Below are positions 16,983 through 26,390 of a stretch of DNA of 64,000 nt, piece by piece; the first letter of the stretch is position 1; the number at the start of each line of letters is the position of its first letter. Source of the stretch: Streptomyces sp. NBC_00659 (GTDB lineage: Bacteria; Actinomycetota; Actinomycetes; Streptomycetales; Streptomycetaceae); assembly GCF_036226925.1 (NCBI RefSeq), contig NZ_CP109031.1:4092001-4156000 (forward strand), read 5' to 3'. Made by a program: the position numbers and the translations under genes. The notes beneath the pieces were generated by a model. It was not told the DNA's origin, made no database searches, and saw only the letters and a list, made by a program, of their open reading frames with translations.

Positions 16983-17642
16983 TCAGTCGGCCGGACCGGC
17001 GCCGGTTGCATTCTGCACCACTTCGCTGTGCGGTGACCGGAGACCGCCGGACTGCGTCCGGCTCCCGGCCCCGCCGCCCGCAGGATCTCCGGCGGCCGCG
17101 GGCCGCTTGGCGCGGTAGCGGCGCATCTTGGCGCGCGCCCCGCACACCGCCATCGAGCACCAGCGGCCACGGCCCGCGGGCGAGCGGTCGAAGTACACCC
17201 AATGGCAGGTCGGGGCCTCACAGGCCTTCAGTCGTGGCCAGGTGCCCTCGATCAGCGACTCGGCGATCGCGGCGGCGACACGGTGGGCCAGGGGCGCCTG
17301 GGCGGCCGGGCCGGGGGCCGGGGAGGTGGAGGTTCCCCCGGCGGCGGGGACCAGGCGCGCGGCGCCTCCGTCCTCGTCCAGCGTCACCACCAGGGGCGCG
17401 CGGGCGAGGAGCTCCCCGAGCGGGGTCACTCTCCGGTGTGCCGGATGCCCCGCGTGCGCCAGGCACACCACCCGCAGCGACTCGCGCAGCTCGCGGGCCC
17501 CCGCCGCCTCGTCCGCCGCGAGGCCGAAGCGCGCCAGCCCCTCGGGCGTGTCCAGGGAGTCGGCGCCCGACTCGATGTCCAGGGTGTTCACCAGGGTCTG
17601 GACCAGGGCCAGACCGCCGGGCGCGGACGCTCGGTCATTCAT
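16983..17642 (-). CDS. CGNR-type zinc-finger transcription regulator
   Basis: 219 residues. The N-terminal helical ABATE-like stress domain begins LALVQTLVNTLDI. The C-terminal zinc finger has CEAPTCHWVYFDRSPAGR, then WCSMAVCGARAKMRRYR. The family motif CGNR is here CGAR, with all four cysteines kept. A variable Pro/Gly tail ends the protein. Such proteins are putative DNA-binding regulators. ATG 17642 has AGGAGGT 12 bases upstream. It is divergent from the VOC-protein gene 100 bp away and may regulate it; that is inference from position only. Confidence 0.85.
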   Translation of the reverse strand: MNDRASAPGGLALVQTLVNTLDIESGADSLDTPEGLARFGLAADEAAGARELRESLRVVCLAHAGHPAHRRVTPLGELLARAPLVVTLDEDGGAARLVPAAGGTSTSPAPGPAAQAPLAHRVAAAIAESLIEGTWPRLKACEAPTCHWVYFDRSPAGRGRWCSMAVCGARAKMRRYRAKRPAAAGDPAGGGAGSRTQSGGLRSPHSEVVQNATGAGPAD

Positions 17643-17746
17643 GCTTGCGACGTTACCTCCTGTGCGGGAGCATGGAGTAACCGTTACCCCTTGAGCAGGT
17701 TCACGGGTAACCCGTCGGTGCTGCTGGAGATCCCACGGAGGAAGTC
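17643..17746. promoter_or_regulatory. divergent promoter region, CGNR regulator / VOC protein
   Basis: A short shared gap containing direct GTTACC/GGTAAC motifs (gtaaccgttacc near 17677 and gggtaacccg near 17706). These small palindromic GTAAC/GTTAC boxes could be operator half-sites for the regulator encoded next door. Confidence 0.4.
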
Positions 17747-18106
17747 ATGGCTCTTGCCGAACTGGACGTCGTCGTCCTGGACTGTCCCGACCCGCTCGCG
17801 CTCGCCGAGTTCTACGCGGGGGTGCTGGGCGGCACCATCACGGAGGAGACCGACTGGGTCGACCTGGAGGTGCCCGGCGGACGGAAGCTGGCGTTCCAGG
17901 GGTCACCCGCGTACGTACCGCCGCGCTGGCCCTCGCCCGACGGCTCGCAGCAGTTCCATCTGGACCTGGCCGTCGAGGACCTGGACGTGGCGGAGAAGGG
18001 CGTGCTGGCGCTCGGCGCGACGCCGCTGGACACCGAGGACAGGGCGCGTTCGTTCCGGGTGTACGCCGACCCGGCCGGGCACCCGTTCTGCCTCTGCGCC
18101 TGCTGA
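17747..18106 (+). CDS. VOC/glyoxalase-like domain protein
   Basis: 119 residues, one glyoxalase-fold module of two beta-alpha-beta-beta-beta units: LDVVVLDCPDPLALAEFYAGVLG at the start and FHLDLAVEDLDVAEKGVLALGA in the middle. The C-terminal FRVYADPAGHPFCLC strand carries the usual Asp-Pro-x-Gly-His-x-Phe signature. The reaction is not predictable; members include dioxygenases, lyases and drug-binding proteins. The ATG follows GGAGGA. It is divergent from the CGNR regulator. Confidence 0.85.
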   Translation: MALAELDVVVLDCPDPLALAEFYAGVLGGTITEETDWVDLEVPGGRKLAFQGSPAYVPPRWPSPDGSQQFHLDLAVEDLDVAEKGVLALGATPLDTEDRARSFRVYADPAGHPFCLCAC

Positions 18107-18260
18107 ACGCGTCCGACGGCGGCCGGCCGTCCGGGCCGGCGATCCTCGCGGAGGGGGCGGTCGGCGATGCCTGTGGCTCAGCGACCGGTGAGCCGGGGGC
18201 GGCGGGCCTTCGGCCGCCCGGCAGCCGCCGGTCACCGAGCCGGCCGGCGGCTGCCGGGAG

Positions 18261-18336
18261 CCGCCGGCCCTCGGCCACGAACCCGGCCGGCCCTCCGCCC
18301 CCGGTGCTCGGCCGGCCCTCGGCGGGCCGGCCCTCA
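18261..18336. repeat. GC-rich direct repeats (cggccggccctc)
   Basis: The 12-base unit ggccggccctc(c/g) recurs several times in the gap between the VOC and dipeptidase genes. It is low-complexity and non-coding, and may fold into hairpins. Confidence 0.6.
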
Positions 18337-19545
18337 GCAGTCCAGCTGCTCCAGTGTCGCGTTCGACGGTGCCCGGCGGGACCGGAGGTCGCGGGACACG
18401 TCCTCCGCCGCGCCCAGCACGCGCACGGCGTTCTGCCAGGTCAGCTTGGTCACGTCGCTGGACGACCAGCCGCGGTCGAGGAGCTCGGCGATCAGGTTCG
18501 GATAGCCGGAGACGTCGTCCAGCCCGGCCGGGGTGAACGCCGTGCCGTCGAAGTCGCCGCCGATGCCGACGTGGTCGATTCCGGCGACCTCGCGCATGTG
18601 GTCGAGGTGGTCGGCGACCGTCGAGACCGTGGCGATCGGGCGCGGGTTGTCCTCCTCGAAGGCGCGGTGGACCTTCATGCCCTCGGCGGTGGTGTCGAGA
18701 TGGTGGAAGCCGTTGGCGCGCATGTTCTCGTCGGCGGCCGCCGTCCAGTCGACCGCTTCCTGGAGGACGAACTTCGGCACGAACGTCACCATCGCGACTC
18801 CCCCGTTGGCGGGCAGCCGCTCCAGCACGTCGTCCGGGATGTTGCGCGGGTGGTCGCACACGGCGCGGGCCGAGGAGTGGGAGAAGATCACCGGCGCGAC
18901 GGAGGTGTCGAGCGCGTCGCGCATGGTCGTCGCGGCCACGTGCGACAGGTCCACGAGCATGCCCTCGCGGTTCATCTCCCGTACGACCTCGCGGCCGAAG
19001 GACGACAGGCCGCCCACCACGGGAACGTCCGTCGCCGAGTCGGCCCACGCGATGTTGTCGTTGTGGGTGAGGGTCATGTAGCGGACGCCGAGCGCGTACA
19101 GCCCGCGCAGGGCGGCGAGGGAGTTGTCGATCGAGTGACCGCCCTCCGCGCCCATGAGGGAGGCGATACGGCCCTCGGCGCGGGCCGACTCCATGTCCGC
19201 GGCGGTCAGCGCGGCACGCAGGTCCGCCGGATACCGGTCGATCAGCTGCCGTACGCAGTCGATCTGTTCCAGCGTGGCGGTGAGGGCGCCGGGCAGGTCC
19301 GAGCGGACGTACACCGACCAGTACTGGGCGCCGACGCCGCCCGCGCGCAGCCGGGCCAGGTCCGTGTGCAGGTGGGCGCTCTGGTCGGCGGCGATGTCAC
19401 GGGCGCCGATGTCGTAGCGGACCTGCTCGCGCAGGGCGTAGGGCAGGTCGTTGTGCCCGTCGACGACCGGGAACTCGTCGAGCAGGGCCCGGGCACGGTC
19501 GAGCGAGGGCAGCGAGGACTGGGGTGCCTGGGTGGACGAGGACAT
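18334..19545 (-). CDS. membrane dipeptidase (M19, renal dipeptidase family)
   Basis: 403 residues. A zinc dipeptidase with an amidohydrolase fold. Metal ligands are visible in VVDGHNDLP (HxD), in MGAEGGHSI (bridging Glu), and in the LVDLSHV and [10 protein letters not shown] histidines. [10 protein letters not shown] gives the C-terminal Asp. No signal peptide is seen, so it is probably cytoplasmic despite the family name. I prefer ATG 19545, which has GGGAAG 8 bases upstream; GTG 19554 would overlap the purE stop by GTGA. It ends the purK-purE operon. Co-transcription with purine genes is curious, with no obvious metabolic link. Confidence 0.9.
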   Translation of the reverse strand: MSSSTQAPQSSLPSLDRARALLDEFPVVDGHNDLPYALREQVRYDIGARDIAADQSAHLHTDLARLRAGGVGAQYWSVYVRSDLPGALTATLEQIDCVRQLIDRYPADLRAALTAADMESARAEGRIASLMGAEGGHSIDNSLAALRGLYALGVRYMTLTHNDNIAWADSATDVPVVGGLSSFGREVVREMNREGMLVDLSHVAATTMRDALDTSVAPVIFSHSSARAVCDHPRNIPDDVLERLPANGGVAMVTFVPKFVLQEAVDWTAAADENMRANGFHHLDTTAEGMKVHRAFEEDNPRPIATVSTVADHLDHMREVAGIDHVGIGGDFDGTAFTPAGLDDVSGYPNLIAELLDRGWSSSDVTKLTWQNAVRVLGAAEDVSRDLRSRRAPSNATLEQLDC

Positions 19546-19550
19546 CCGCG

Positions 19551-20075
19551 TCACTTCCCGAAGCCGAAGCCGCCGGCGGCGCCCTCGACCTTGGCGCGCA
19601 GTCGCTTGCCCTTCTCGGTGGCCTGGTCGTTCAGTTCCTGCTGGAACTCCCGCATCCGGCCGAGGAGCTCCTCGTCGTGGGCGGCGAGCATCCGGGCGGC
19701 CAGCAGGCCCGCGTTGCGGGCGCCGCCGACGGAGACGGTCGCCACCGGCACGCCGGCCGGCATCTGCACGATGGAGAGCAGCGAGTCCATGCCGTCGAGG
19801 TACTTGAGCGGGACGGGCACACCGATGACGGGCAGCGGGGTGACGGACGCCAGCATCCCCGGCAGATGGGCCGCGCCGCCGGCGCCCGCGATGATCGCCT
19901 TGAGCCCGCGCTCCGCGGCCTGCTCGCCGTACGCGATCATCTCGTGCGGCATGCGGTGCGCGGAGACGACATCCACCTCGTAGGGGATCTCGAACTCGTC
20001 CAGCGCCTGGGCCGCGGCCTCCATGACCGGCCAGTCGGAGTCCGAACCCATGACGATGCCTACAACGGGGCTCAT
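19551..20075 (-). CDS. purE: N5-carboxyaminoimidazole ribonucleotide mutase PurE
   Basis: 174 residues. It converts N5-CAIR to CAIR in de novo purine synthesis, right after PurK. The class I signature is complete: [20 protein letters not shown] (catalytic His), [12 protein letters not shown] and [17 protein letters not shown] 20075 overlaps the purK stop by ATGA, so the two enzymes are translationally coupled, as expected for unstable N5-CAIR. The C-terminus is extended by a Gly/Phe-rich tail. Confidence 0.97.
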   Translation of the reverse strand: MSPVVGIVMGSDSDWPVMEAAAQALDEFEIPYEVDVVSAHRMPHEMIAYGEQAAERGLKAIIAGAGGAAHLPGMLASVTPLPVIGVPVPLKYLDGMDSLLSIVQMPAGVPVATVSVGGARNAGLLAARMLAAHDEELLGRMREFQQELNDQATEKGKRLRAKVEGAAGGFGFGK

Positions 20076-21232
20076 TCGGTGATCGTGCCTCTCAGGTAGC
20101 CGGCAGCGTGACGGGCGCGCTCCAGCACGTCGTCCAGGTCGTCGCCGTAGGTGTTGACGTGGCCGACCTTACGGCCGGGCTTCACGTCCTTGCCGTACAT
20201 GTGGATCTTCAGCTGCGGGTCGCGGGCCATGCAGTGCAGGTACGCGGAGTACATGTCGGGGTAGTCGCCGCCGAGGACGTTCGCCATGACCGTCCACCGG
20301 GCGCGCGGGCGCGGGTCGCCGAGCGGGAGGTCGAGGACCGCGCGGACGTGGTTGGCGAACTGGGAGGTGACCGCGCCGTCCTGGGTCCAGTGGCCCGAGT
20401 TGTGCGGGCGCATGGCCAGTTCGTTGACGAGGATGCGTCCGTCGCGGGTCTCGAAGAGCTCGACGGCCAGGTGCCCGACGACACCGAGTTCCTTGGCGAT
20501 GCGCAGAGCGAGCTCCTGGGCCTCCAGGGCCAGCTCCTCGGCGATGCCGGGCGCCGGGGCGATGACGGTGTCGCAGACGCCGCCGACCTGCTGGGACTCG
20601 ACGACGGGGTAGGCGACGGCCTGGCCGTGCGGGGAGCGGACGACGTTCGCCGCGAGCTCGCGGGCGAAGTCGACCTTCTCCTCGGCGAGGACGGGAACGC
20701 CCGCGCGGAACGGGTCGGCGGCCTCCTCCAGGGAGCGGACGAACCAGACGCCCTTGCCGTCGTAGCCGCCGCGGACGGTCTTCAGGATGACCGGGAAGCC
20801 GTCGCCCTCCTGCCCTTCGGCGAGGCCTTCCGCCGCGAACGCGGCCACGTCCGCGACGTCGGTCACGATGCGGTGCCGTGGGCACGGCACACCGATCGCG
20901 TCGAGCTTCGCGCGCATCACGCCCTTGTCCTGGGCGTGCACGAGCGCGTCGGGGCCCGGCCGGACGGGGATGCCGTCCGCCTCCAGGGCCCGCAGGTGCT
21001 CGGTGGGGACGTGCTCGTGATCGAAGGTGATCACGTCACAGCCCCGCGCGAAGTCACGCAGCGTGTCGAGGTCGCGGTAGTCGCCGACGACCACCTCGCC
21101 GACGACCTGCGCCGCGGACTCCTGCGGAGTGTCACTGAGGAGCTTGAACTTGATGCCGAGCGGGATGCCCGCCTCGTGTGTCATACGAGCGAGCTGACCC
21201 CCGCCGACCATGCCGACTACCGGGAACGTCAC
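20072..21232 (-). CDS. purK: N5-carboxyaminoimidazole ribonucleotide synthase PurK
   Basis: 386 residues, ATP-grasp fold. It uses ATP and bicarbonate to make N5-CAIR from AIR. The start [12 protein letters not shown] is the family hallmark. [22 protein letters not shown] (ATP-binding loop), [10 protein letters not shown] and [17 protein letters not shown] follow. GTG 21232 gives the usual length, although GGAG is only one base upstream; the frame runs further back to 21442 but that part does not look like PurK. The gene is divergent from gtrA and first of purK-purE-dipeptidase. Confidence 0.95.
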   Translation of the reverse strand: MTFPVVGMVGGGQLARMTHEAGIPLGIKFKLLSDTPQESAAQVVGEVVVGDYRDLDTLRDFARGCDVITFDHEHVPTEHLRALEADGIPVRPGPDALVHAQDKGVMRAKLDAIGVPCPRHRIVTDVADVAAFAAEGLAEGQEGDGFPVILKTVRGGYDGKGVWFVRSLEEAADPFRAGVPVLAEEKVDFARELAANVVRSPHGQAVAYPVVESQQVGGVCDTVIAPAPGIAEELALEAQELALRIAKELGVVGHLAVELFETRDGRILVNELAMRPHNSGHWTQDGAVTSQFANHVRAVLDLPLGDPRPRARWTVMANVLGGDYPDMYSAYLHCMARDPQLKIHMYGKDVKPGRKVGHVNTYGDDLDDVLERARHAAGYLRGTITE

Positions 21233-21440
21233 GCTCCAAGAGTATCGGCCGCGCCACAGTGGCCGGTTTCCGCGCCGATTCGCCCGATTTTCCCTTCCGC
21301 TGACCGGGACTTTTCTTACCTGTGAGCACATGCACAGGCACCGCGCGGGGGCGCTGGTTAGCATGGGCTGGTTGGCGTATTCCATCGCGCGTTCACCGGC
21401 GCGGCACAGACAAGACCCACCGACGGGGGCTGGCGACACC

Positions 21441-21986
21441 ATGGACAGTGCTACATCGGGGCCTCATGCCGGGCCTCGCAGCGCGGTTCGGCGCCGCTTC
21501 GACCTGCTCTTCCGTGAGGTCGCCAAGTTCGGCGCGGTGGGCGGTGCGGGGCTGCTCGTCAACCTGCTCATGTTCAACCTCGTCCGCCATCTCACGGACC
21601 TGCAGGTCGTGCGGGCCAGTGTCATCGCCACGGTCGTGTCCATCGTCTTCAACTACGTCGGATTCCGCTACTTCACCTACCGGGACCGTGACAAGGGCGG
21701 GCGTACCAAGGAGCTGACGCTGTTCCTGCTGTTCAGCCTGGTGGGCCTGGTCATCGAGAACGGTGTGCTGTACGCGGCGACGTACGGCTTCGGCTGGGAC
21801 ACCCCGCTGCAGAGCAACGTCTTCAAGTTCCTCGGCATCGGCGTCGCGACGCTCTTCCGCTTCTGGTCCTACCGCACCTGGGTGTTCCGGGCGCTTCCGG
21901 CCCGTGAGGCGGTGGCCAGCGCCGAATCGTTCCTGGACGAGGAGCCCGAGCCCGAGTCGCGCCGTCCGCGGGCCCGCGTGAACTGA
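21441..21986 (+). CDS. GtrA-family membrane protein
   Basis: 181 residues with four predicted membrane helices (KFGAVGGAGLLVNLLMF; a second near VIATVVSIVFNYVGFRYFTYRD; a third near LFLLFSLVGLVIENGVLY; a fourth near FLGIGVATLFRFWSYRTWVF). This is the GtrA/DPMS layout of proteins thought to help flip polyprenyl-linked sugars for surface glycans. The acidic C-terminal tail is extra. ATG 21441 is the first start giving a normal N-terminus; the frame is open upstream but overlaps purK's promoter side. Its polymer partner is unknown; the LCP cluster is 13 kb away. Confidence 0.88.
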   Translation: MDSATSGPHAGPRSAVRRRFDLLFREVAKFGAVGGAGLLVNLLMFNLVRHLTDLQVVRASVIATVVSIVFNYVGFRYFTYRDRDKGGRTKELTLFLLFSLVGLVIENGVLYAATYGFGWDTPLQSNVFKFLGIGVATLFRFWSYRTWVFRALPAREAVASAESFLDEEPEPESRRPRARVN

Positions 21987-22099
21987 GCGGGCCGCTCCCC
22001 GCGTGACGGTCCGCTCCCGCCGACCGCGCGTTTCCCGCCCGACCGGTGCGTTCGGCCCTGCCCGGTCCTCTCCCCTGCCTGACCGTGGGCTCGCCGTCC

Positions 22100-23383
22100 C
22101 TACCTGACCGTGCGCTCGTCGTCGTCCTCGGCGAGCCGGGGCGGGCGCTTGTGCGGGGTGCGGGACAGGAACAGGCCGAAGACCGGCGGCTGGGCCTGGA
22201 GCATTTCCAGACGGCCCCCGTCGGCCTCCGCGAGGTCGCGGGCGACGGCGAGACCGATGCCGGTGGAGTTGCGGCCGCTGATGGTGCGCTCGAAGATGCG
22301 GGCGCCGAGGTCGGTGGGGACGCCGGGGCCCTCGTCGGTGACCTCGATGACGGCCTGGTTACCGGTCACGCGGGTACGCAGGGCGACGGTGCCGCCGCCG
22401 TGCATGAGGGAGTTCTCGATCAGTGCCGCGAGGACCTGGGCGACCGCGCCCGGCGTTCCCACCGCCTGGAGATGGCGCTTGCCGGAGCTGACGATCGCCC
22501 GGCCGCCGCTGCGGTAGGCCGGGCGCCATTCCTCCAGCTGCTGCTTGATGACCTCGTCGAGGTCGAAGGAGACGGCGGAGCCGGTACGCGGGTCGCGGGC
22601 GTTGGTGAGCAGGCGTTCGACCACGTCCGTGAGGCGCTCCACCTGCGTCAGCGCGATCGTCGCCTCCTCCTTCACCGTGTCGGGATCGTCGGTGAGGGTG
22701 ATCTCCTCCAGCCGCATGGACAGTGCCGTCAGCGGTGTCCGGAGCTGGTGGGAGGCGTCGGCGGCGAGGCGGCGCTCGGCGGTGAGCATGCGGCCGATGC
22801 GCTCGGCGCTGCTGTCCAGCACGTCGGCGACCCGGTCGAGTTCGGGGACGCCGTAGCGCTTGTGCCGCGGGCGGGGGTCGCCCGAACCCAGCCGTTCCGC
22901 CGTCTCGGCGAGGTCGGTGAGGGGGGAGGCGAGGCGGTTGGCCTGGCGTACGGCGAGCAGGACGGCGGCGATGATCGCGAGCAGGGCGACGGCTCCGATG
23001 ACCAGGAGCGTGCGGCCGACCTCCTTGGTCACCGAGGAGCGGGGCTCCTGGACGGTGACCGTCTCGCCCGACTCACCCTTGGCGGTGTACTGGATGACGT
23101 CGCCGGTGGGCTGCTTGCCGACCTCGATGGGATCGCGGCCCGGAATCCTGATCACGGCGTAGCGCCGGTCGGTGACCTGGTTCTTGAAGGTCGTGCCGGT
23201 GATGTTCTCGTCGCCGACGATGCGGCTGTCCACGATGCTGGCCAGGCGCAGCGCCTCGGAGTCCACACGCTCCTGGGCGCTGTTGCTGATCGTGCGGGTC
23301 TCGACGATGACGAGGGAGACACCGAACACGGCGATCACCACGAGGACGACGGCGAGGGTGGACTGGATCAGACGGCGACGCAC
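22100..23383 (-). CDS. two-component sensor histidine kinase
   Basis: 427 residues. Two membrane helices (about residues 5-27 and 125-150) bracket an extracellular sensor domain of about 95 residues, followed by HAMP. The H-box is DASHQLRTPL with the phosphorylated His, the N-box is LIENSLMHGG, and the G-boxes are DEGPGVP and GIGLAVARDLAEADGG. GTG 23383 follows GGAGGG by 4 bases. It lies 164 bases after the response-regulator stop in the same direction, so the pair forms one system. The signal sensed cannot be inferred. Confidence 0.93.
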   Translation of the reverse strand: MRRRLIQSTLAVVLVVIAVFGVSLVIVETRTISNSAQERVDSEALRLASIVDSRIVGDENITGTTFKNQVTDRRYAVIRIPGRDPIEVGKQPTGDVIQYTAKGESGETVTVQEPRSSVTKEVGRTLLVIGAVALLAIIAAVLLAVRQANRLASPLTDLAETAERLGSGDPRPRHKRYGVPELDRVADVLDSSAERIGRMLTAERRLAADASHQLRTPLTALSMRLEEITLTDDPDTVKEEATIALTQVERLTDVVERLLTNARDPRTGSAVSFDLDEVIKQQLEEWRPAYRSGGRAIVSSGKRHLQAVGTPGAVAQVLAALIENSLMHGGGTVALRTRVTGNQAVIEVTDEGPGVPTDLGARIFERTISGRNSTGIGLAVARDLAEADGGRLEMLQAQPPVFGLFLSRTPHKRPPRLAEDDDERTVR

Positions 23384-23547
23384 GGGGCCCTCCGGGCAGA
23401 TGGCTGTACCGGGACCAGTGTGCACGTTCGCCGCTCCGGCCCGAGCACGTCACCGGTCCGGGAGCGCGGGTCCTCCGTCGCCGGCCGGACCGGCCGGGCC
23501 TCGGCCCCTTTCGGGACCCGGCCCCCTCCGGAGTCTCCCGTGAGGCC

Positions 23548-24225
23548 TCAGCTCTTCTCGAAGCGGAAGCCGACGCCTCGTACCGTCGCGATGTAGCGGG
23601 GGTTCGCGGCGTCGTCGCCGAGCTTCTTGCGCAGCCAGGAGATGTGCATGTCGAGGGTCTTGGTGGAGGACCACCACGTGGTGTCCCAGACCTCGCGCAT
23701 GAGCTGGTCGCGGGTGACGACGCGGCCGGCGTCCCGGACGAGGACCCGAAGGAGGTCGAACTCCTTCGCCGTGAGCTGGAGTTCCTCGTCGCCCATCCAG
23801 GCGCGGTGCGACTCGACGTCGATGCGTACGCCGTGGGTGGCGGGCGGCTGCTGGGGTTCGGCGGCGCCGCGCCGGAGCAGCGCCCGTACCCGGGCGAGGA
23901 GTTCCGCGAGCCGGAACGGCTTGGTGACGTAGTCGTCGGCGCCCGCGTCGAGGCCCACGACGGTGTCCACCTCGTCGGCGCGCGCGGTGAGGATGAGGAT
24001 GGGCACGGTGTGGCCCTCGGCGCGGAGCCTGCGGGCGACTTCCAGGCCGTCCATGCCGGGCAGTCCGAGGTCCAGGACGACCAGGTCGACACCGCCCTGC
24101 ATTCCGGCGTCGAGCGCGGTGGGGCCGTCCTCGCGGACTTCGACCTCGTAACCCTCCCGGCGCAGGGCACGGGCCAGCGGCTCCGAGATGGACGCGTCGT
24201 CCTCGGCGAGCAGTACACGGGTCAT
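23548..24225 (-). CDS. OmpR-family response regulator
   Basis: 225 residues. The receiver domain has the acidic pair in LLAEDDASI, phospho-acceptor Asp in VVLDLGLPG (about residue 51), the LTARAD Thr, and Lys in VTKPF. A winged-helix DNA-binding domain follows (LTAKEFDLLRVL, TLDMHISWLRKKLGDD, YIATVRGVGFRF). The ATG at 24225 is the natural receiver start; the frame runs on upstream without coding character. It is upstream of, and presumably co-transcribed with, the histidine kinase. Targets are unknown; the neighbouring POT transporter is divergent and a candidate. Confidence 0.95.
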   Translation of the reverse strand: MTRVLLAEDDASISEPLARALRREGYEVEVREDGPTALDAGMQGGVDLVVLDLGLPGMDGLEVARRLRAEGHTVPILILTARADEVDTVVGLDAGADDYVTKPFRLAELLARVRALLRRGAAEPQQPPATHGVRIDVESHRAWMGDEELQLTAKEFDLLRVLVRDAGRVVTRDQLMREVWDTTWWSSTKTLDMHISWLRKKLGDDAANPRYIATVRGVGFRFEKS

Positions 24226-24751
24226 GGGGTGATGGTAGTCCGCCGTGGAGTACGCCCGGGCAGTGATCCGCGTCCGTGATTCACACCCTCCGTCCGGGTG
24301 TTTCTTACCTGTGGGTGTGGGATGCGATCCTGGTTGACACCTTCGAAAGGTCGCTCGCGGTTCCATGATTGCCTGTGATCCATATCTCAAGTCCTTCCAT
24401 ATGGGGCATTGTGATGTCGTAAGGTGACCGAACGCCTGTTGCACCACATCGGGACCTTTGGCTCGAACTTGATGCTGAAGGTCTCTTCTGTGTGCGGGCT
24501 GGTGACAGCCAGCCTCGAAGGAAAGACCTGTGGCCGGGCCCGGACACGCTGACGCGTGACGGGCGTGGATCCCGGTGGTCGCCGTCCGCCGCTCCGGTAC
24601 TTCCGGAGCGGACTCCCCGTGGGCGTGGGGACGGACGCCGTGTCCCGCCGGTGCCGGCCGACCCCCATGGGCGCGCAATTCCCCCGAGCTCTCGGTTTCC
24701 CCGTGAGCGAGGGGACCCCCCAACAGCGCGTCCCGACCAGCAAGGATCGAA
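24226..24751. other. 526-bp divergent intergenic region / POT transporter leader
   Basis: No convincing gene. The left part (24290-24480) is AT-richer and probably holds the promoters of the response regulator and the transporter. The right part would be a long 5' leader. It contains a 9-bp perfect hairpin (24589-24597 with 24603-24611, loop tactt) and further GC-rich inverted repeats around 24615-24720. Short frames there lack coding character. Confidence 0.5.
24589..24611 (+). promoter_or_regulatory. hairpin in the POT transporter leader
   Basis: ccgctccgg and ccggagcgg pair perfectly around a tactt loop, 140 bases before the transporter start. There is no T-run, so it may be a structural RNA element rather than a terminator. 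Function is unproven. Confidence 0.35.
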
Positions 24752-26248
24752 ATGGCGTCCAGCCTGACGAAGGACTCGGCGACTCCGGGAATCTCCGGAT
24801 CCGAGAAGACCTTCTTCGGCCACCCCCGCGGACTGGCCACTCTCTTCATGACCGAGATGTGGGAGCGTTTCTCCTACTACGGGATGAAGGCACTGCTCCC
24901 GCTGTACCTGGTGGCACCGGGCGGTCTGCACCTCAGCGCGGCCAGCGCGACCGCGATCTACTCGGTGTACCTCTCCCTGGTGTACCTGCTCGCCCTGCCG
25001 GGCGGCTGGTTCGCCGACCGTGTCCTCGGCCCCCGCAAGACGGTCGCCGTCGCGGGTCTGATCATCATGCTGGGCCACCTCACGCTGGCTCTGCCCTCCT
25101 CCGGAACCTTCTACGCCGGCCTCGGCCTCGTGGCGGTCGGTTCCGGTCTGCTGAAGGCCAACATCTCCACGATGGTGGGCCACCTCTACGACGGCCCGGA
25201 CGACCCGCGCCGTGACGGTGGCTTCACCCTGTTCTACGTCGGCATCAACCTCGGCGCCTTCGCCGCTCCGCTGATCATCGGCACCGTCGGCGAGAACGTG
25301 AACTGGCACCTGGGCTTCGCCCTCGCCGCGCTCGGCATGGCGCTGGGTCTGATCCAGTACCTGCTCGGCGGCCGTCACCTCAGCGCCCGCTCGCACGAGG
25401 TCCCCACGCCTCTGACGGCCGAGGAGAAGTCCTCGACGCTGCGCAAGTCCGCGCTGTGGGCCGCTGTCGCCGTCGTCTTCTACTCGATCGTCGGCTTCTC
25501 GGGCCACTACACGCTGAACTGGCTGCTGGTCCCGATCACGATCGCCGGCCTGGTCATCCCGGTCATGGTCATCGGGCGCATCAAGCGCGACAAGTCCCTG
25601 GACCGTGCCGACCAGTCGAAGATGTCCGCGTACATCTGGTTCTTCGTGGCCGCGGCCGTCTTCTGGATGATCTACGACCAGGGCGGCTCGACGATGTCGA
25701 TCTTCGCCGACGAGTCGGCGAAGAACACCATCTTCGGCTGGGAGTTCCCGGTCTCCTGGTACCAGTCGGTCAACCCGGTCATGATCATGGCGCTGGCCCC
25801 GGTCTTCGCCTTCGCGTGGCTGTGGCTGAACAAGCGCGGCAAGGAGCCGAGCACGGCGACGAAGTTCGCCTCGGGTCTGATCCTGGTCGGCGCGTCGTTC
25901 TTCCTCTTCCTGGCCCCGCTGACGATCGCCGAGGGCGGTCACAAGGCGGCCGCGATGTGGCTGGTGGCGATCTACTTCGTGCAGACCGTCGGTGAACTGC
26001 TGCTCTCCCCGGTCGGCCTCTCCGTCACCACGAAGATGGCTCCGGCGAAGTACGCCTCCCAGATGATGGGTGTCTGGTTCCTGGCCGTCACCGCCGGTGA
26101 CGCCACGACCGGTCTGCTCTCCATCGCCGAGGTCGACCTCAACAAGACGGGCATCGTCGCCCTGGAGGCCACGCTCGCCGTGATCGCCGGTGTCGCGGTG
26201 TGGATGTACCGCAAGAAGGTCAAGCAGCTCATGGGCGACGTCCACTGA
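24752..26248 (+). CDS. POT-family proton-coupled peptide transporter
   Basis: 498 residues with about 12-14 membrane helices. It imports di- and tripeptides with protons. The family motif ExxERFxYY is seen as EMWERFSYYGMK (about residues 35-46). GGWFADRVLG gives the helix 2-3 motif, and FTLFYVGINLGAF is the second POT signature. The ATG has AAGGA upstream. It ends at a very strong terminator. Regulation by the adjacent two-component system is possible but unproven. Confidence 0.95.
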   Translation: MASSLTKDSATPGISGSEKTFFGHPRGLATLFMTEMWERFSYYGMKALLPLYLVAPGGLHLSAASATAIYSVYLSLVYLLALPGGWFADRVLGPRKTVAVAGLIIMLGHLTLALPSSGTFYAGLGLVAVGSGLLKANISTMVGHLYDGPDDPRRDGGFTLFYVGINLGAFAAPLIIGTVGENVNWHLGFALAALGMALGLIQYLLGGRHLSARSHEVPTPLTAEEKSSTLRKSALWAAVAVVFYSIVGFSGHYTLNWLLVPITIAGLVIPVMVIGRIKRDKSLDRADQSKMSAYIWFFVAAAVFWMIYDQGGSTMSIFADESAKNTIFGWEFPVSWYQSVNPVMIMALAPVFAFAWLWLNKRGKEPSTATKFASGLILVGASFFLFLAPLTIAEGGHKAAAMWLVAIYFVQTVGELLLSPVGLSVTTKMAPAKYASQMMGVWFLAVTAGDATTGLLSIAEVDLNKTGIVALEATLAVIAGVAVWMYRKKVKQLMGDVH

Positions 26249-26264
26249 CGTCGGTTCCACAGCA

Positions 26265-26308
26265 CGGCGAGGGGCCGCCGCACCGTTCGGTGCGGCGGCC
26301 CCTCGCCG
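26265..26308. terminator. bidirectional terminator
   Basis: Perfect 21-base arms (26265-26285 and 26288-26308) with a TT centre lie 17 bases after the transporter stop. It is one of the strongest hairpins in the window, between convergent genes. Confidence 0.9.
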
Positions 26309-26390
26309 TTTCCGCGGCCGGCCGGCGGCCGGGGCGGGGACCGGGGCCAGTGCCAGTGCCACGGTCAGGGCCGGCGGGTGCCGGTGCCTG

